Positions 20,945 through 31,691 are shown, counted from the stretch's first letter. The stretch: 64,000 bases of DNA from Pseudocercospora fijiensis CIRAD86 (GCF_000340215.1 NW_006921538.1:3321709-3385708); one strand, 5' to 3'. Made by a program: numbers and translations. The notes: a model not told the origin generated them from the letters alone.

Positions 20945-21775
20945 TTGATGCTCACTCAGTCCCAGCGCCAGAAGCACTCGAAGGACACGATGACGGGTCC
21001 AGACCCAAACTTCCCGACAGACGACGCGCTCCTCCAAGCAGTTTCCGAGATTCGCAGTCCGCATCCTGAGCTGGGAAGGTCAAAGCTACTTGCGACTCTT
21101 CGCACGCAGTACCAGTTCACAATCTCCGAGCAGCGACTGAAGAAAGTGGTGCCATCGGTCAACGCGCTCCACGCGTCTGGAGGGCAAGCCTTATCGCTTC
21201 AAACGATCGCAAAGCAGCTGGGCATTCCCCAGAATGCATTAGCAGCGCAGACCAAGTACGGAGAGGAGAGTACTCGAACCTTCAAGATCTATGGGCGTAG
21301 GCAGTACAACTAACGAGTCACTCTCAATGCTGATATGGCCATCTTGTTCGATGTCTCATACCAGCGAGTCAAGAAAGTCGCACCGGTCTGGCATCCAGAC
21401 GATCAAAAGAAGCTGGCAGATGCGCCGGTCCTGCAAAGCATATGGGACTATTACGTGGCCGCAGCGAACAAAGTCGGACTGCGGAAGGAAGAGATAGGTG
21501 CTCAATTTGAGATGGAGTATGGTGTGCCATGGACACTCATGCCGAAGGCTAAGTCGGAATGGACAGGACCGGAAGCGCAGGCCCTCAAGGCTGATTTCAA
21601 GAAGGAGGGCTTGAAGGTCAAGAAGGAACTGCTGAAGATCCCGGGAGCAAAGCAATACATCCCGACAGATGAGAACGGCGAGATCATATGGGATGAGAAA
21701 AAGAATGGCCAATTCGCTGTCTTGGTTGTCAAGATTGACAAGCAAGATGGTTTGACAGAGTTTGGAGAGGTCTAA
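20945..21775 (+). pseudogene. conserved fungal protein interrupted by one in-frame TAA
   Basis: Two frames, 20945-21313 and 21335-21775, are in the same reading frame and are separated only by the stop TAA at 21311-21313. The N-terminal half has LLQAVSEIRSPHPELGRSKLL...SEQRLKKVVP, a small helical block I know from many fungal hypothetical proteins. The text around the stop (KIYGRRQYN, then NADMAILFD) reads like continuous protein. The C-terminal half continues with helices and a Lys-rich stretch to GEV. No normal intron removes the stop; a GT...CTAAC...AG span of 21 nt (21296-21316) would do so in frame but is far shorter than a fungal intron. It is a recent nonsense pseudogene, a read-through gene, or two genes. 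Confidence 0.6.
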
Positions 21776-22174
21776 GATATTCGCGCACTCCTCAACTCTG
21801 CTCTCCGGCCATAAAGGGCCGTCTGGTCTGTTTGACTGAATGCGTCCATACCAAGCATTCGCATCCGGCCTCCTCTCGTTCAGACGACCTGTTCTGACTG
21901 CCCTGAGCATCCTTATCATGCAGCTGAAAACCCGAACTGCATTCTCGTTGAAGGAGTGCCGAATCCCTCGATCCTTTCACAGCGCTTGAACTTTGGGCTT
22001 TTGCCCTATCATCACGCTGTCAGCTTGTGCACCAGGGCAACGAACAGATTTCCAGGTTGGACGACACATGATCCAGCTGGCTGGAGCTACATGAACCTTG
22101 GTAGGTATGCTAATGTTTCGTTCAGCTAAACTCTCGCAACTTCATTCTCCACTAAGACAGCACTGATCATAAAA

Positions 22175-22970
22175 ATGGCGATGACCTCGAAACGTAAAGT
22201 ACCAATGCAAGTGCTGGTGCTCAGTCCTCCGCGAAATGGACACTTACGATGTCCACTGCACTCAACGAAACTGCTCGGAGCACCAATCTAATATCTCCCC
22301 ACGGAGAACACGTAAGCGTGCTCCTGCTTGGTCGTGTTGCGGTGTACCGTTAATCAGTGACTGCAGGCCATCTTGCAAATTCTGGCTGAAATGCATCGAA
22401 GCAAAGTATGAAGGGAAGGGCAAAGTCTATGGTCGAGAAGAGTTCGACAAAGGCCTATGCGATTTTGCCGGCGTTGTAGATCTGCCTTCGTGTTTTCTGT
22501 GGAGGGAGCTTGTGGATACCTAGGCCGTGTTGGTCAATCGTGACTACGACGCCTGGTCGAAATTTTTTGAATATACAGCTATCACCAACGGTCTGTTCCA
22601 CTGGGCTACTTACATCGTGATATGGCTAGAGCCCTGGATCGGTACATTTGCCGCGACGGTGAGCCAGAAGCAGGCTTTGGGCTATTTCGATGCGAGGAAT
22701 TCACGTGAGATCCTGCCCAACATGAAAGCTGTGCAGAGCAGACATACGACGACATTCTCAAGGCCTGCGAGATTACCCCTGGAAGACTGCTCTAGATGAC
22801 CATCGACGAAGGCTGGAAGCCGCTGTGCAAGTTCTTTGGCAAAATTTCCGAAGACGAATGAGAGGGCAGCCCAGCAGTCCAAGAAATATCGATACAGGAA
22901 AGAGAATGTGATCGAGGGAGTCCTCGTCGCCGTTCCACTCTCTGGCGTTGGCTTAGCAGTGGTCTGTCGG
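22175..22970 (+). pseudogene. sulfotransferase-like (Sulfotransfer_4) pseudogene
   Basis: It starts MAMTSKRKVPMQVLVLSPPRNG, matching the P-loop-like start VLVLS.PRTGT of the fungal Sulfotransfer_4 family. A 1-base loss just after then shifts frame to TMSTALNETARS. A normal-looking intron (GTAAGC...CTGCAG, about 22312-22368) follows. The next exon has KCIEAKYEGKGKVYGREEFDKGL, DLPSCFLWREL, a TAG stop (about 22521), VLVNRDYDAW, ILPNMKAV, another frame change, then TIDEGWKPLCKFFGK with further stops. The family is often near secondary-metabolism or host-adapted genes, but its substrate is usually unknown. At least two frameshifts and three stops make this non-functional; they do not look like RIP. 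Confidence 0.75.
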
Positions 22971-23342
22971 AATGCCTTCAGAATGGAGAGAATGAGGGAC
23001 ACGATTTGCCAAGCATTGGCCACATTCCAGCATCGACAATCACATTGTGTCATAGGCTTGCAGCATTCCTCTGCAAATCTCGAGTGCATCTCTCTCCGAG
23101 CGCATCGCTGTCGGTCATGTACTGCAGCTGCTAGCGTCGAATAGAGCATTTCGCCAGAGTGACAACATCCAAGTCTGCACTGAAAGCATTCAAGAATGGC
23201 AATCTGCATGTCAGGCCGGATGCGGACATGGCAGAACAAAGACCTTGCTGTCGCTTTCGAGCGGTCGGTCGAACGACTACGTACACTGTCGCTGCTCACG
23301 CCTTCAGAGGGTATCGCGTAAGCATTTGTTTGAGCAACAGCC

Positions 23343-26300
23343 ATGAATGTCAGAACGAGAAGCCGGTATGTCGCTGGCGACGACGACCTTTCGCCAGTCG
23401 TTGCAACCCAAGACCCCGAAAAGATCTTGGCGCACAAGGAGCAGGAGGTTGAAGAAGTCGACACCAAGGAATCAATCCGGGACAGAGCAGCGGCCAAAGC
23501 CGAAGAAAAGGCGGCCAAAGCTGAGAAGAAGGATGCTGAAAATCAAGCTTCAAGCAGCAAAGGAGGAAAGAAAGCGACCAGGAAGAAGGCTCCGGCCAAG
23601 AAAGCGGCAGCCCCAAAAGCCGCCGGAGTGAAGAAATCAAGCACCAAGAAGGGGGCCAAAGGGAGAGCGAAGAACGGCAAAGGCAAGGCCAAGGCCACTG
23701 CACTTGCTGCTGGAGATCCAGAAGAGCCCGCAGGACCCGCAGCAGACACTGCTGAGTCGGCTGGAGTACCAGCGGCGATCGCTCAAGATGCAGCTGAGCC
23801 AGGATCTGGATCGACGTCAGCCGTTCGGCCACCAGCACAGGATGGTGCCGGAACGAGTTTGATCGAAGGAGATGCAGGTCATGCAGGCAACCAAGCCGTC
23901 GCCGCCGCGCCTGAGACTGAAGTCTCTGGTCTCCAAGGTACAAGCGCGCAGACCGAGCAGAAACACGAAGACACTCCCGCTATCACTCCAACTCCGGCAA
24001 GAATTGCTTCAGCCTCGCCACCTGCCCAGAGAGAACCTGTCGCCGCTGCACCAATCACACCCTTGCCGAGAGTTGACAGCAACCAAGCACGAGAGGCTTT
24101 GGGAGATATTCCACACACAATCCCTCATCAAAACTCCTTCACGGGTGAAAATGCGGCCGCGGCCCACACCACAGCGGCAAATTCTGAGGCCCCTTCTGGC
24201 GAACTTCCTCTCTCAAACGCCACCGAAGTCGAGCCTAGTAGGTCTATATCATCAGCACAGGAAAAGCAAACGATGGCGAACGATGCAAATACGTTGTCTT
24301 CAGGAGCTTCACCCAGTGGCCAACCAGCATTTGGCTATTCCGCGACGGTCTTCCCTGGCGCCTACACACAATCCCGCAGGCGCTCCAGAAAGTCTTCGAA
24401 GGACGATGGGGATGATGCTCCGAAGCGCAAGAAGTCTGGAGGCGACGGAAATGATACCGGGAGTTCAGGGCAGATGCCGTCCGGGTCGGTTGACGATCCT
24501 TGCAAAGATTATCCTTCTCGACTGCAAGAGCTTGTGCGCCGCCGTACAAACTTCAAGACCACGGCTGAAGATCCAGTCGTCGAAGGACAGTTCCTTCTGG
24601 ATGAAACACTGCAACAGGCGATCGTGTCAGTGGCCGAAGCCGTTACTGAGAAGAATGAAGCAGTTCGTTTTGCTTACCTCCCTCCTGCGGGCATTGTAGC
24701 TCTAAGCTTTCCTGGGATGCCAAAACCGGGCCAGCAAACGGCGAGACCAGGTCGTCCGGTTCTGTTTCCATTCTCGACGATGGACAATGCAAGCGGCCGG
24801 GGACACCACTCTCTGTTCGTTTTGGACCGTGGAGAGAATCAAGATTTCGAAATCTACCACTACGATAGCGCCAAGCGTACAGGGCATACACAAGACTTTC
24901 AAGAGCACGTTACCAAGTTCAAAGATCTCCTCAGAGACCTGGGATGGGCACGTCATACGAATTTCTCAATACCTGAGACGGCTCATCCGAGGACAAACCA
25001 GATCCGACAGAACAGCGCATGGGAATGTGGACTACACACTGTTTTCAATGCATGGGCTATCGCGCTCGGGCTTGAAATTGCGTCTGGTCCTGCCACCGTG
25101 CTACGCAACTACAAAAATTTCCAACGAGATGGTGTTCAAATGATCAATCTTACCCGCGAATCCAAAATGGACAGCAAAACCATAGAGGCATTCTTGAAGT
25201 GCTACGGGTTTGTCGCACCCACTGCCAGCGTGCCGGCAGACCGCGCATTTGAAAAGACGATACCTATCTTAAGAAATCACGATTTGAATGTTTTCATCGA
25301 TCGTCTCCGGCTGGATAATGATCTGGACGAATGGAGAGTGAACGATGCGAGCATTCCAAACAGAGCTAAGCTGGAAGAAGCTCTTCGCGACAGTGGTCGT
25401 TCCCCGTCCGAAGTCGAGTTTGACATTCAAGACTCTTCGGAGACACTTCTCGCTCGATACAGGGCCATTGTTTATAGTCGGACACAAGATACGCAGGAGA
25501 GATCCGCTCCTGGTCCGGCCTCTACGTCAGACAATCAGCCCCAGAATGGAGGTTTCACCAACAAGGACGACGGAGACAACTATGAGCCAGAGCCGCTCGA
25601 TGGTTCTGACGCCAACATCCAGGGTGCTAATCCGCAGCTCCCACCGACAGTCGGCCCTCAAGCAGAAGATCAGGATGTGAGTGCGATGGCCGACGGTCGA
25701 AGTCAAATTGCAGAATTCATCAACCGCCATGGAACCCCCGAGCAGCGTCAACGTCAAAGAGAAGCCACGCACCAAGATCAAACACGACGCTTTGGAGGAA
25801 GTGCCTCGATGGTCGGCGGGTCATCTGCAGCAGACATATCAAATGTGCCTTCTCTTTCTCATCCGCCAAACACAGCAGTTGTCGGAGCAGATCTCTCATC
25901 GCCAGTGCCCAACACACATCTCAATTCTGATCCTCTGACCTCCATTCAGATGCATCTCGCCCAGGACGCACACAGTCGCGAAGCCGCCGCAGCTGCAACA
26001 ACTACACCGACCACTCCGCCCAACACGTCGGCTCTTGTGGACGTGATGTCAGGCAACCGCATACCAACTCCAGAACCTCGAAGTGCGCGAGAGGCCGAAG
26101 CAGTCACAACAATCCTTGAATCAGTCGCGCAGCCAGATCCTCTAGATCGAGAAGAGCGCGCAGCTGGACCTCCCGCTCTTGATCCGAATCCTTTGACCGA
26201 ACCTGAAGATCCAGGCTTGCGAACGGATGATGATCTTTTCGGCGAGGATGGCGATGATGATGAAGAAATCACAATCACGACTTCTCCGGTCGCGGCTACA

Positions 26301-26705
26301 GCTCCTGCCGCACGGAGCCCAACGGGTCTGGCTCTACCACCCACGACGCCAAGAGGATCTCCCCAGACATTCTTACCTGGGCTGCGTCCTCCGCAAGGGT
26401 CTTCGGGTCAGCGGACAGGTGAAGCTCCTCCTGCTTCGCCCCCAAGAGGCACTGTCCGACCTCGTGAAGATGATGAAAATGAACCTGGGGCAGAGAAGCC
26501 GAACAAGCTTGCTCGCTTCTTGAAGGAGACCGAGACGCATGAGGAACCTCATGATGAATTGGATGACATTCTGAGAGGTGGATATGATGATGACGAGGAA
26601 GATAATGAGCAAGGCAATAATGAATATGCTGAGATGTTGAGGAGGCAGGGTGTGAACGTCGCTGAGGAGGATGGTGACGGAGAAGAAGATATTTATGGGG
26701 ATTGA
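23343..26705 (+). CDS. large Ulp1-type (C48) cysteine protease with disordered flanks
   Basis: A 1120-residue single-exon frame. Residues 40-125 are Lys/Ala-rich like a histone H1 tail (KKAPAKKAAAPKAAG), and 130-380 are Pro/Ala/Glu-rich and disordered. A papain-like Ulp1 domain lies at about 390-640. The putative triad is His489 (GRGHHSLFVLD), Asp508 (YHYDSAK) and Cys562 (AWECGLHTVFNAWA), with a Gln/Asn-rich segment just before the Cys. The C-terminal 440 residues are low complexity and end in a very acidic tail (GDGEEDIYGD). Ulp1-like proteases remove SUMO or similar modifiers, usually in the nucleus. The lineage is divergent, and domestication from a transposon-linked Ulp1 is possible but unproven. 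The alternative is a catalytically weak homologue. Confidence 0.75.
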   Translation: MNVRTRSRYVAGDDDLSPVVATQDPEKILAHKEQEVEEVDTKESIRDRAAAKAEEKAAKAEKKDAENQASSSKGGKKATRKKAPAKKAAAPKAAGVKKSSTKKGAKGRAKNGKGKAKATALAAGDPEEPAGPAADTAESAGVPAAIAQDAAEPGSGSTSAVRPPAQDGAGTSLIEGDAGHAGNQAVAAAPETEVSGLQGTSAQTEQKHEDTPAITPTPARIASASPPAQREPVAAAPITPLPRVDSNQAREALGDIPHTIPHQNSFTGENAAAAHTTAANSEAPSGELPLSNATEVEPSRSISSAQEKQTMANDANTLSSGASPSGQPAFGYSATVFPGAYTQSRRRSRKSSKDDGDDAPKRKKSGGDGNDTGSSGQMPSGSVDDPCKDYPSRLQELVRRRTNFKTTAEDPVVEGQFLLDETLQQAIVSVAEAVTEKNEAVRFAYLPPAGIVALSFPGMPKPGQQTARPGRPVLFPFSTMDNASGRGHHSLFVLDRGENQDFEIYHYDSAKRTGHTQDFQEHVTKFKDLLRDLGWARHTNFSIPETAHPRTNQIRQNSAWECGLHTVFNAWAIALGLEIASGPATVLRNYKNFQRDGVQMINLTRESKMDSKTIEAFLKCYGFVAPTASVPADRAFEKTIPILRNHDLNVFIDRLRLDNDLDEWRVNDASIPNRAKLEEALRDSGRSPSEVEFDIQDSSETLLARYRAIVYSRTQDTQERSAPGPASTSDNQPQNGGFTNKDDGDNYEPEPLDGSDANIQGANPQLPPTVGPQAEDQDVSAMADGRSQIAEFINRHGTPEQRQRQREATHQDQTRRFGGSASMVGGSSAADISNVPSLSHPPNTAVVGADLSSPVPNTHLNSDPLTSIQMHLAQDAHSREAAAAATTTPTTPPNTSALVDVMSGNRIPTPEPRSAREAEAVTTILESVAQPDPLDREERAAGPPALDPNPLTEPEDPGLRTDDDLFGEDGDDDEEITITTSPVAATAPAARSPTGLALPPTTPRGSPQTFLPGLRPPQGSSGQRTGEAPPASPPRGTVRPREDDENEPGAEKPNKLARFLKETETHEEPHDELDDILRGGYDDDEEDNEQGNNEYAEMLRRQGVNVAEEDGDGEEDIYGD

Positions 26706-27350
26706 GAATGTAATGAGCGATGTCGATGATAGGTTCTGACTGAATCGCATAGCACGCAACTAACTGTTCTGGCTGAAATCAGATCTCATCACTGTAAGGC
26801 CATGCGTACAACATGAATACAATCCCCGCGCGTGGCCCGATACTCGCCCCAAGCGATCTTCCAACCAGACCCGTGTCAGACCATACGGGTCTAGGGATCT
26901 TGGCCTACGAGAGAAATTGACCAACTCCTAACACTGTATACCAAGCAAGAACAGTACTCGCCCTGCGACAGATGTGCGAGACAAGACTACTGTCTCCGAC
27001 CAACGAAGCACTTGTTGACGCGTACGGCAGAGTCGATTTACCGAATGCTGGCCAGGTGGTGCAGGTGAAAGGTATATATACCTTTTGCCATTTCACCGTT
27101 CTCGAGAATCTTTCTACCAGTCTGCCACCCGTTCTTAAGAGACGCCGTGTTCCGTGTAGCGGATGTTGCGATTGCAAGAATCGAGTCGAATCAGGCTCAG
27201 TGCGAGAGTCTGGGGTTTGGAGTACTGCTAGATGTTGCCAATTTTGCCGGACGAAATGAAAGTGACAGGTATTGTGAGAATTGAGCGGGTCTTGTCATTC
27301 AAGTCGTAGTATTTTGTCGCTTGATCGAGAGATAATCACTGCTGTCGACA
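26706..27350. other. convergent intergenic region, no supported gene
   Basis: It lies between the 3' ends of the Ulp1-type gene and the Cys-rich membrane protein gene, so promoters are not expected. Overlapping 90-codon frames on opposite strands near 26905-27259 show no motifs. Confidence 0.5.
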
Positions 27351-29102
27351 TCACGACCGTCTATTCCATTCCCTCGGATCACCACCCTTTGTCACAAACT
27401 TGCCACCAGCGTTGTCGCCATCATACAATTTGCTCTTCGTCAAGCCCGCCTTATTCATAATGCTACCCCAGGTCGTCATCCTCGTATCTCTCCACGATGA
27501 ATCACGGTCCCGATCGGGAAAGATACTGCTGAGTCGATTGCTCCAAGCTTTGCCTGCAGCAGGATCTACGGAAAGAAAGTCGTGCTTGTTGACTTTCAGC
27601 GGCGCAGGCTGACTTGGACCATAGTTCGAAGGAGTGTATGGTGATTGCAGCGTAGCGCCGATGTTTGCGACATTACTGTTTCGGCCCGGTCGGGTGGGTG
27701 TTTGGTAATTGTGTCCTGGCTCCTCGTCGATGGGTGTCGATTCTTCGCTTGAGACACCAGAGGTCATAGTCTGCCAGCTTCGCGATGTGAGCGGCTCTGG
27801 ATTTTGTGGACGAAGGTTGCGAGCAAGCATCTCTTCTGGGGTACGGCCAAAGCTGGTGGGCGGAAGTTGAGGAGCGTGCTGATCCGGGGTCGCCATTGCG
27901 ACTTTGATCGTCTCCGTGCTTTGCCTTCGAGCAAGGCTATCGGGTCTTCTTGCATCGCGATCATCGGCTTGTCGGCGGAGCGAGTGCATGCTTCTCTGCT
28001 TCTTCAGGCCACGAACCGGGCTGACTTTGAAGGAGAGTGTGCCTCGCTTGAGGTGACTCGGGATCGGTGAATGTGTCGGTTTGGGGGTTGAGACTTGGTT
28101 GACGAATGGCGAGCGCGAGAACCAGCCTTTCTGTCTGGCAGGCTCTTGGGGCGAGACTGGTTCTCTTGGCGGAGATGTCACCTCCACCACATATCCTGTA
28201 GCCCCATCAAGGCGGATGCTCTTTTGACTTGGGGGCGAATAGTTGAGGAAGTCAGTACGATGAACAGCGCTCGTGTCGACCGCAGGTTCTGAGATCGATC
28301 GACCATGTACGGTTGGGCGGCGGTACAGATCTGGAGAGAGATCTGTCAAGGTGTCTCGTGCGGACGATCTGTGCTTTTCATCGCCATAGCTCCGATTCTG
28401 GCGCTTTTTGCGGATGCAGAAGATGACCAAGGCCGCAACAAGAAGGCCAATCGCGATGCCCGGAACGAAGCCAGCAGCGAATGAGCCACCTGAAAAGCCA
28501 TGTGAAGACTTGTTGGAGTCTGTAAGATCAGCTGGTGCAGAAGCTGCTTCGCTCGCAGGAGCCGTCGTCGATGGCACGTTGACCGAGATCGACGCTGTAG
28601 AGGTTGGCAATAGTGAAGAGATTGACTTCGTGGACGCAGTGACCTGGCTCGCAGTCAACGCTATACAATTTCCGCCCTGACACTTGTATCCCATGGGACA
28701 ACATGCGTTCCCGCAAGAGTCCAGCTGGGTAGGCGGATCCGAATGCAGTTCGGAACTTGGTGTAGCAGTTGCGTTCTGCAGACCCTTGTCACAACTGACG
28801 GTACTAATGGTTTGGCAGTCCTGGCCAGCAGGACAGCATAGTGCGGCCGTGATTGGAGACGTGGTGTTTAACGGCAGACAGTTGCTGTTCGCGCTGCAGC
28901 AAAAGCTCGACGGGAATCCAGTGCCGCATGGCGTGAGATTTGGGACGCCGCCGCATGTCTGCGCGTCTCGTCTGGCAACAGGAGTGGATGCCTCGGGCTG
29001 CCAGAAGGCTGCGTCGTTCTCGAGTTCTCTCGGGATCCAGAGTGCGCTTGCAAGATGACAGTCGAGCAGGAAAGCAGCCGCGAGAAGGTTCGTAGACAGC
29101 AT
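27351..29102 (-). CDS. single-pass membrane protein with Cys-rich ectodomain
   Basis: Minus-strand single exon. The open frame continues upstream to 29372, but I start at ATG 29102 because the next residues form a clear signal peptide (MLSTNLLAAAFLLDCHLASA). The product has 583 residues. An ectodomain with about 16 Cys (residues 50-146, including CC pairs in SSFCCS, ALCCPAGQDC and ACCPMGYKC) is followed by a Ser/Thr-rich stalk (150-200). One transmembrane helix follows (about 207-230, GFVPGIAIGLLVAALVIF), then the basic stop RKKRQNR. The cytoplasmic tail of 350 residues is rich in Ser/Pro/Arg and has many phosphorylation-like sites. The layout resembles fungal cell-wall sensors or adhesion receptors, but I recognise no named family. 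Confidence 0.78.
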   Translation of the reverse strand: MLSTNLLAAAFLLDCHLASALWIPRELENDAAFWQPEASTPVARRDAQTCGGVPNLTPCGTGFPSSFCCSANSNCLPLNTTSPITAALCCPAGQDCQTISTVSCDKGLQNATATPSSELHSDPPTQLDSCGNACCPMGYKCQGGNCIALTASQVTASTKSISSLLPTSTASISVNVPSTTAPASEAASAPADLTDSNKSSHGFSGGSFAAGFVPGIAIGLLVAALVIFCIRKKRQNRSYGDEKHRSSARDTLTDLSPDLYRRPTVHGRSISEPAVDTSAVHRTDFLNYSPPSQKSIRLDGATGYVVEVTSPPREPVSPQEPARQKGWFSRSPFVNQVSTPKPTHSPIPSHLKRGTLSFKVSPVRGLKKQRSMHSLRRQADDRDARRPDSLARRQSTETIKVAMATPDQHAPQLPPTSFGRTPEEMLARNLRPQNPEPLTSRSWQTMTSGVSSEESTPIDEEPGHNYQTPTRPGRNSNVANIGATLQSPYTPSNYGPSQPAPLKVNKHDFLSVDPAAGKAWSNRLSSIFPDRDRDSSWRDTRMTTWGSIMNKAGLTKSKLYDGDNAGGKFVTKGGDPREWNRRS

Positions 29103-29607
29103 GTTGGAGCGCTTGCGCAGGAAGCCGCGCGGGGATCTTGAAGAGAAGCAGAACAGAAGTAGGAAAAGAGACAAGGAAATGCAATGCAGGCCGATCCACG
29201 CTCGCAGGCAGGCGAGACAGAGGTGAATGTAGAAGACAAGGGAGTGGAGTGAAGGGAGATGGAAATGGGACAGGTGACGGTCAGCAGGTCTTACCGTGTC
29301 TTGTCTTGGGGATGAATGGACGTGGAGCGAGCATGTCGACGACGTGGAGACGCGCTGGATGACGGAGGCCATGTGCTATTTCGCGGTGACACCAGCGGCA
29401 GTCTGGAGGCATTGTGTGGTGGTGAGCATGTCTTGGGAAGTCGGGCAGAGTGAAGCTGAAACACTTGGGCGCGCGTTTGAGGAGCGGTGCACGGACAGCA
29501 AACGATTGGCTGTGAGTGCATCGGAGAAATCGAGCCGAGACGGAGGTGAAGTTCGACGTCGAACGTGCAGACCACACCCGACATTCACATGCAATCCACG
29601 CTTCGCC
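29103..29607. promoter_or_regulatory. divergent promoter region
   Basis: Some 500 bp shared upstream by the membrane protein gene (minus) and the SOD-fold mitoribosomal gene (plus). Frames crossing it are extensions of those genes. No specific motif can be assigned. Confidence 0.4.
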
Positions 29608-30628
29608 ATGATCACGAGACGCATATTGAGGCCTGCGAGTGCCTGCAAGCTCCCGCCGTGGACATGTTCTTCATGCGTGCGTCCTTTCCATCAATGCCAA
29701 TGCCAATGCCGACGTACTCACCGTGCTGCAGACACGCACCTCCATCCTCCCCCGATTACAACCGCAGCGACAACAGCAACGACACCTGCATAAGGTACCT
29801 GTGTTGGGATTCGAGGAGGCTTTCACGGTGGAGGGCGTGCGTGGTTTGTTCGCTGCGAAAGGATACAAATTGGCATGGACAGAATACCAAGCGCACATCA
29901 TCCAGAAGCTCAATGACCTCGTCGCCGGCGAACCCATCGAAAACCTCACTACCAAAGACCTCATATTATCATTCGCACGAGATCCTATGAATGCCGCCGT
30001 CTTCAACCACGCAAGCATGGCATTCAACAACCATTTTTTTTTCGGCGCTCTCTCCACCCAGCCCATCCCTCTGACTAAGGCGCCCCAGATGGTGGAGAGC
30101 TTAGTCAAGACTTTTGGCAGCATCGACACTCTGCGCGCAACCATGATCGATACCGCCGCGAGTATGTTCGGTCCAGGATTTGTGTGGCTGGTTTGGGCAC
30201 GAAAGGTGGATGCCGCAGGAAGGTTGAGCAGCAGGAGCGGGCAGTGGCGCATTTTGAACACATACTTGGCTGGAACCCCGTTTCCAGAAGCAGGATACAG
30301 GCAGCAAGGCGTGGACATGAACACCAACAACCCATACTCGTATCAGAGATACTTGAACGCTCAATCGCAAATCCCCGCGAACACAGCCGGCGCATTTGGC
30401 CCACACAGCCAGCAAGGCAGAGGCCAGGCCAAGATTCCGCCAGGAGGCACGAGCCTTGTGCCGGTGCTCTGTGTGAACACTTGGGAGCATGTGTACATGT
30501 ATGACTATGGTGTGGCGGGAAAGAGGAAGTTCTTGGAGGACTGGTGGGCTGCGGTGGACTGGGGTATTGTGCAGGAGCGTGCGCCAGCGGAAGCGAGGAC
30601 AACTGTATCCTTCGAGAGGGCCTACTAG
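29608..30628 (+). CDS. SOD-fold mitochondrial small ribosomal subunit protein (mS42/mS43 type)
   Basis: I infer exon 1 at 29608-29676 (MITRRILRPASACKLPPWTC then SSC) and exon 2 at 29732-30628, joined across a 55-bp intron (GTGCGT...CTGCAG) in phase 0, giving 321 residues. This start gives a typical Arg/Ser-rich mitochondrial presequence; a start at 29639 within the continuous frame is the weaker alternative. The body has the Fe/Mn superoxide dismutase fold seen in Rsm26 and Mrp1: FNHASMAFNNHFFFGAL, FGPGFVWLVW, and the C-terminal VLCVNTWEHVYMYDYG..RKFLEDWWAAVDW block. Compared with true SOD the metal ligand pattern looks incomplete, as in the ribosomal forms. It is the second mitoribosomal small-subunit gene in this window. 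Confidence 0.85.
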
Positions 30629-31536
30629 TGGCTGATGGCGGAAGCATGGAGACACACGAAGAGAGAGGAGGCATGAGAGCTGATCTATGACAAAGCTGTA
30701 GCAAGCTTTTACATCTCGTCACGGCGCTCAGAGACCTACGTCACGGCGATTCGTCTACAGGTGGTCGCCTGCGCGGTCGCCGTCATTGCCCGAAACGAGG
30801 CGCAACACAGCATTGAAGCGTTGCTTACATCAATAAGAAGGGATGCAGCGCGGTCACTGCCGAGGCGCGAGAACGATGTACAGTATAGAAATGTATCAAA
30901 AAGCATCACAGCGTCGACACTTAACTTCGCCTCTCAGACTACCCCAAGCGATGAATCCTCTCGACTCACAACCGCCAAGGTCACGTCGTCGCTGCAACTG
31001 GAACTCCAGTCAGGAAGTCAAACACGAGTTTCATGCCTCCAACTTCGAGACTCTGGTCATCTCTGAGCTACTTGCCAAGCATTCCATTTGATATCATCTG
31101 CGACCTGACGAGATCAACCCAGCTGAGTACTTCAAACCTCGACGTTCACCTCGAGCCTCATCAGGAAATTACTAGTATCCCTCAAGTACTAGCACTGAAG
31201 AAAAAATGCTTGCTCGTCATTCACATCATCAAATGACAGCCCAATTTGTCCCATGATAAGACGCGTAAGAGGCTCTTTTGGGTACTTCCCATGCCCCAAG
31301 CGGGATGGCGGTTCAAGTCCATGGCTGAGTGTAGTCAAGTCCTACTTCTTGCAGCTTCTAAGGGCTTCATCGCCATGTTGGTTTCGTGAAATGAAATTGA
31401 TGCTGTTGAAGCTAACGTCCACACTCCCGAAGAATGCCTCATCGTGTCACATGCAAAGAGTCCAAAGGAACACAATCCCTTGAGCCTACACAGTACAACA
31501 GCCTCGTCATGTCCGCCATCCAATCAATCATTCCAA
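30629..31536. other. intergenic, no supported protein gene
   Basis: Host DNA between the mitoribosomal gene and the tRNA-like cluster. A decayed tRNA-like stretch lies near 31238-31328 (GTC/GAC D stem and a B box GGTTCAAGTCC at 31310-31320), but its acceptor and T stems do not pair well. Frames on both strands have no domains. Confidence 0.4.
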
Positions 31537-31684
31537 GGGCGTCTGGTCCAATGGTAAGATCCGTACGAGCATCTTGCGGTCTATGCCGATCCCACAGCTC
31601 TGTGATGGATGATAGTCTCGAGGCTGAAGCTCCTCGTAGCATATCCGCTCGTACGGGATCCGGGTTCGATCCCCGGGATGTCCA
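31537..31684 (+). tRNA. tRNA-like Pol III unit 1 with long anticodon-arm insertion
   Basis: 148 nt. Acceptor GGGCGTC pairs 7/7 with GATGTCC (two G-U), followed by discriminator A. The A box TGGTCCAATGG is at 31544-31554. The T arm CCGGG-TTCGATC-CCCGG is perfect and holds the B box. The anticodon helix is extended to 8 bp (CGTACGAG with CTCGTACG) and encloses about 78 nt. No T occupies position 33 on the 5' side, so no normal anticodon can be read. A T5 run follows at 31692. It could be an intron-bearing tRNA of odd type, a tRNA pseudogene with an insertion, or a tRNA-like non-coding RNA. Confidence 0.5.
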
Positions 31685-31691
31685 ATGATTC

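Noticed and set aside
31238..31328. Possible fourth tRNA-like unit
   Set aside because: The D stem and B box are present, but acceptor and T stems do not pair convincingly.
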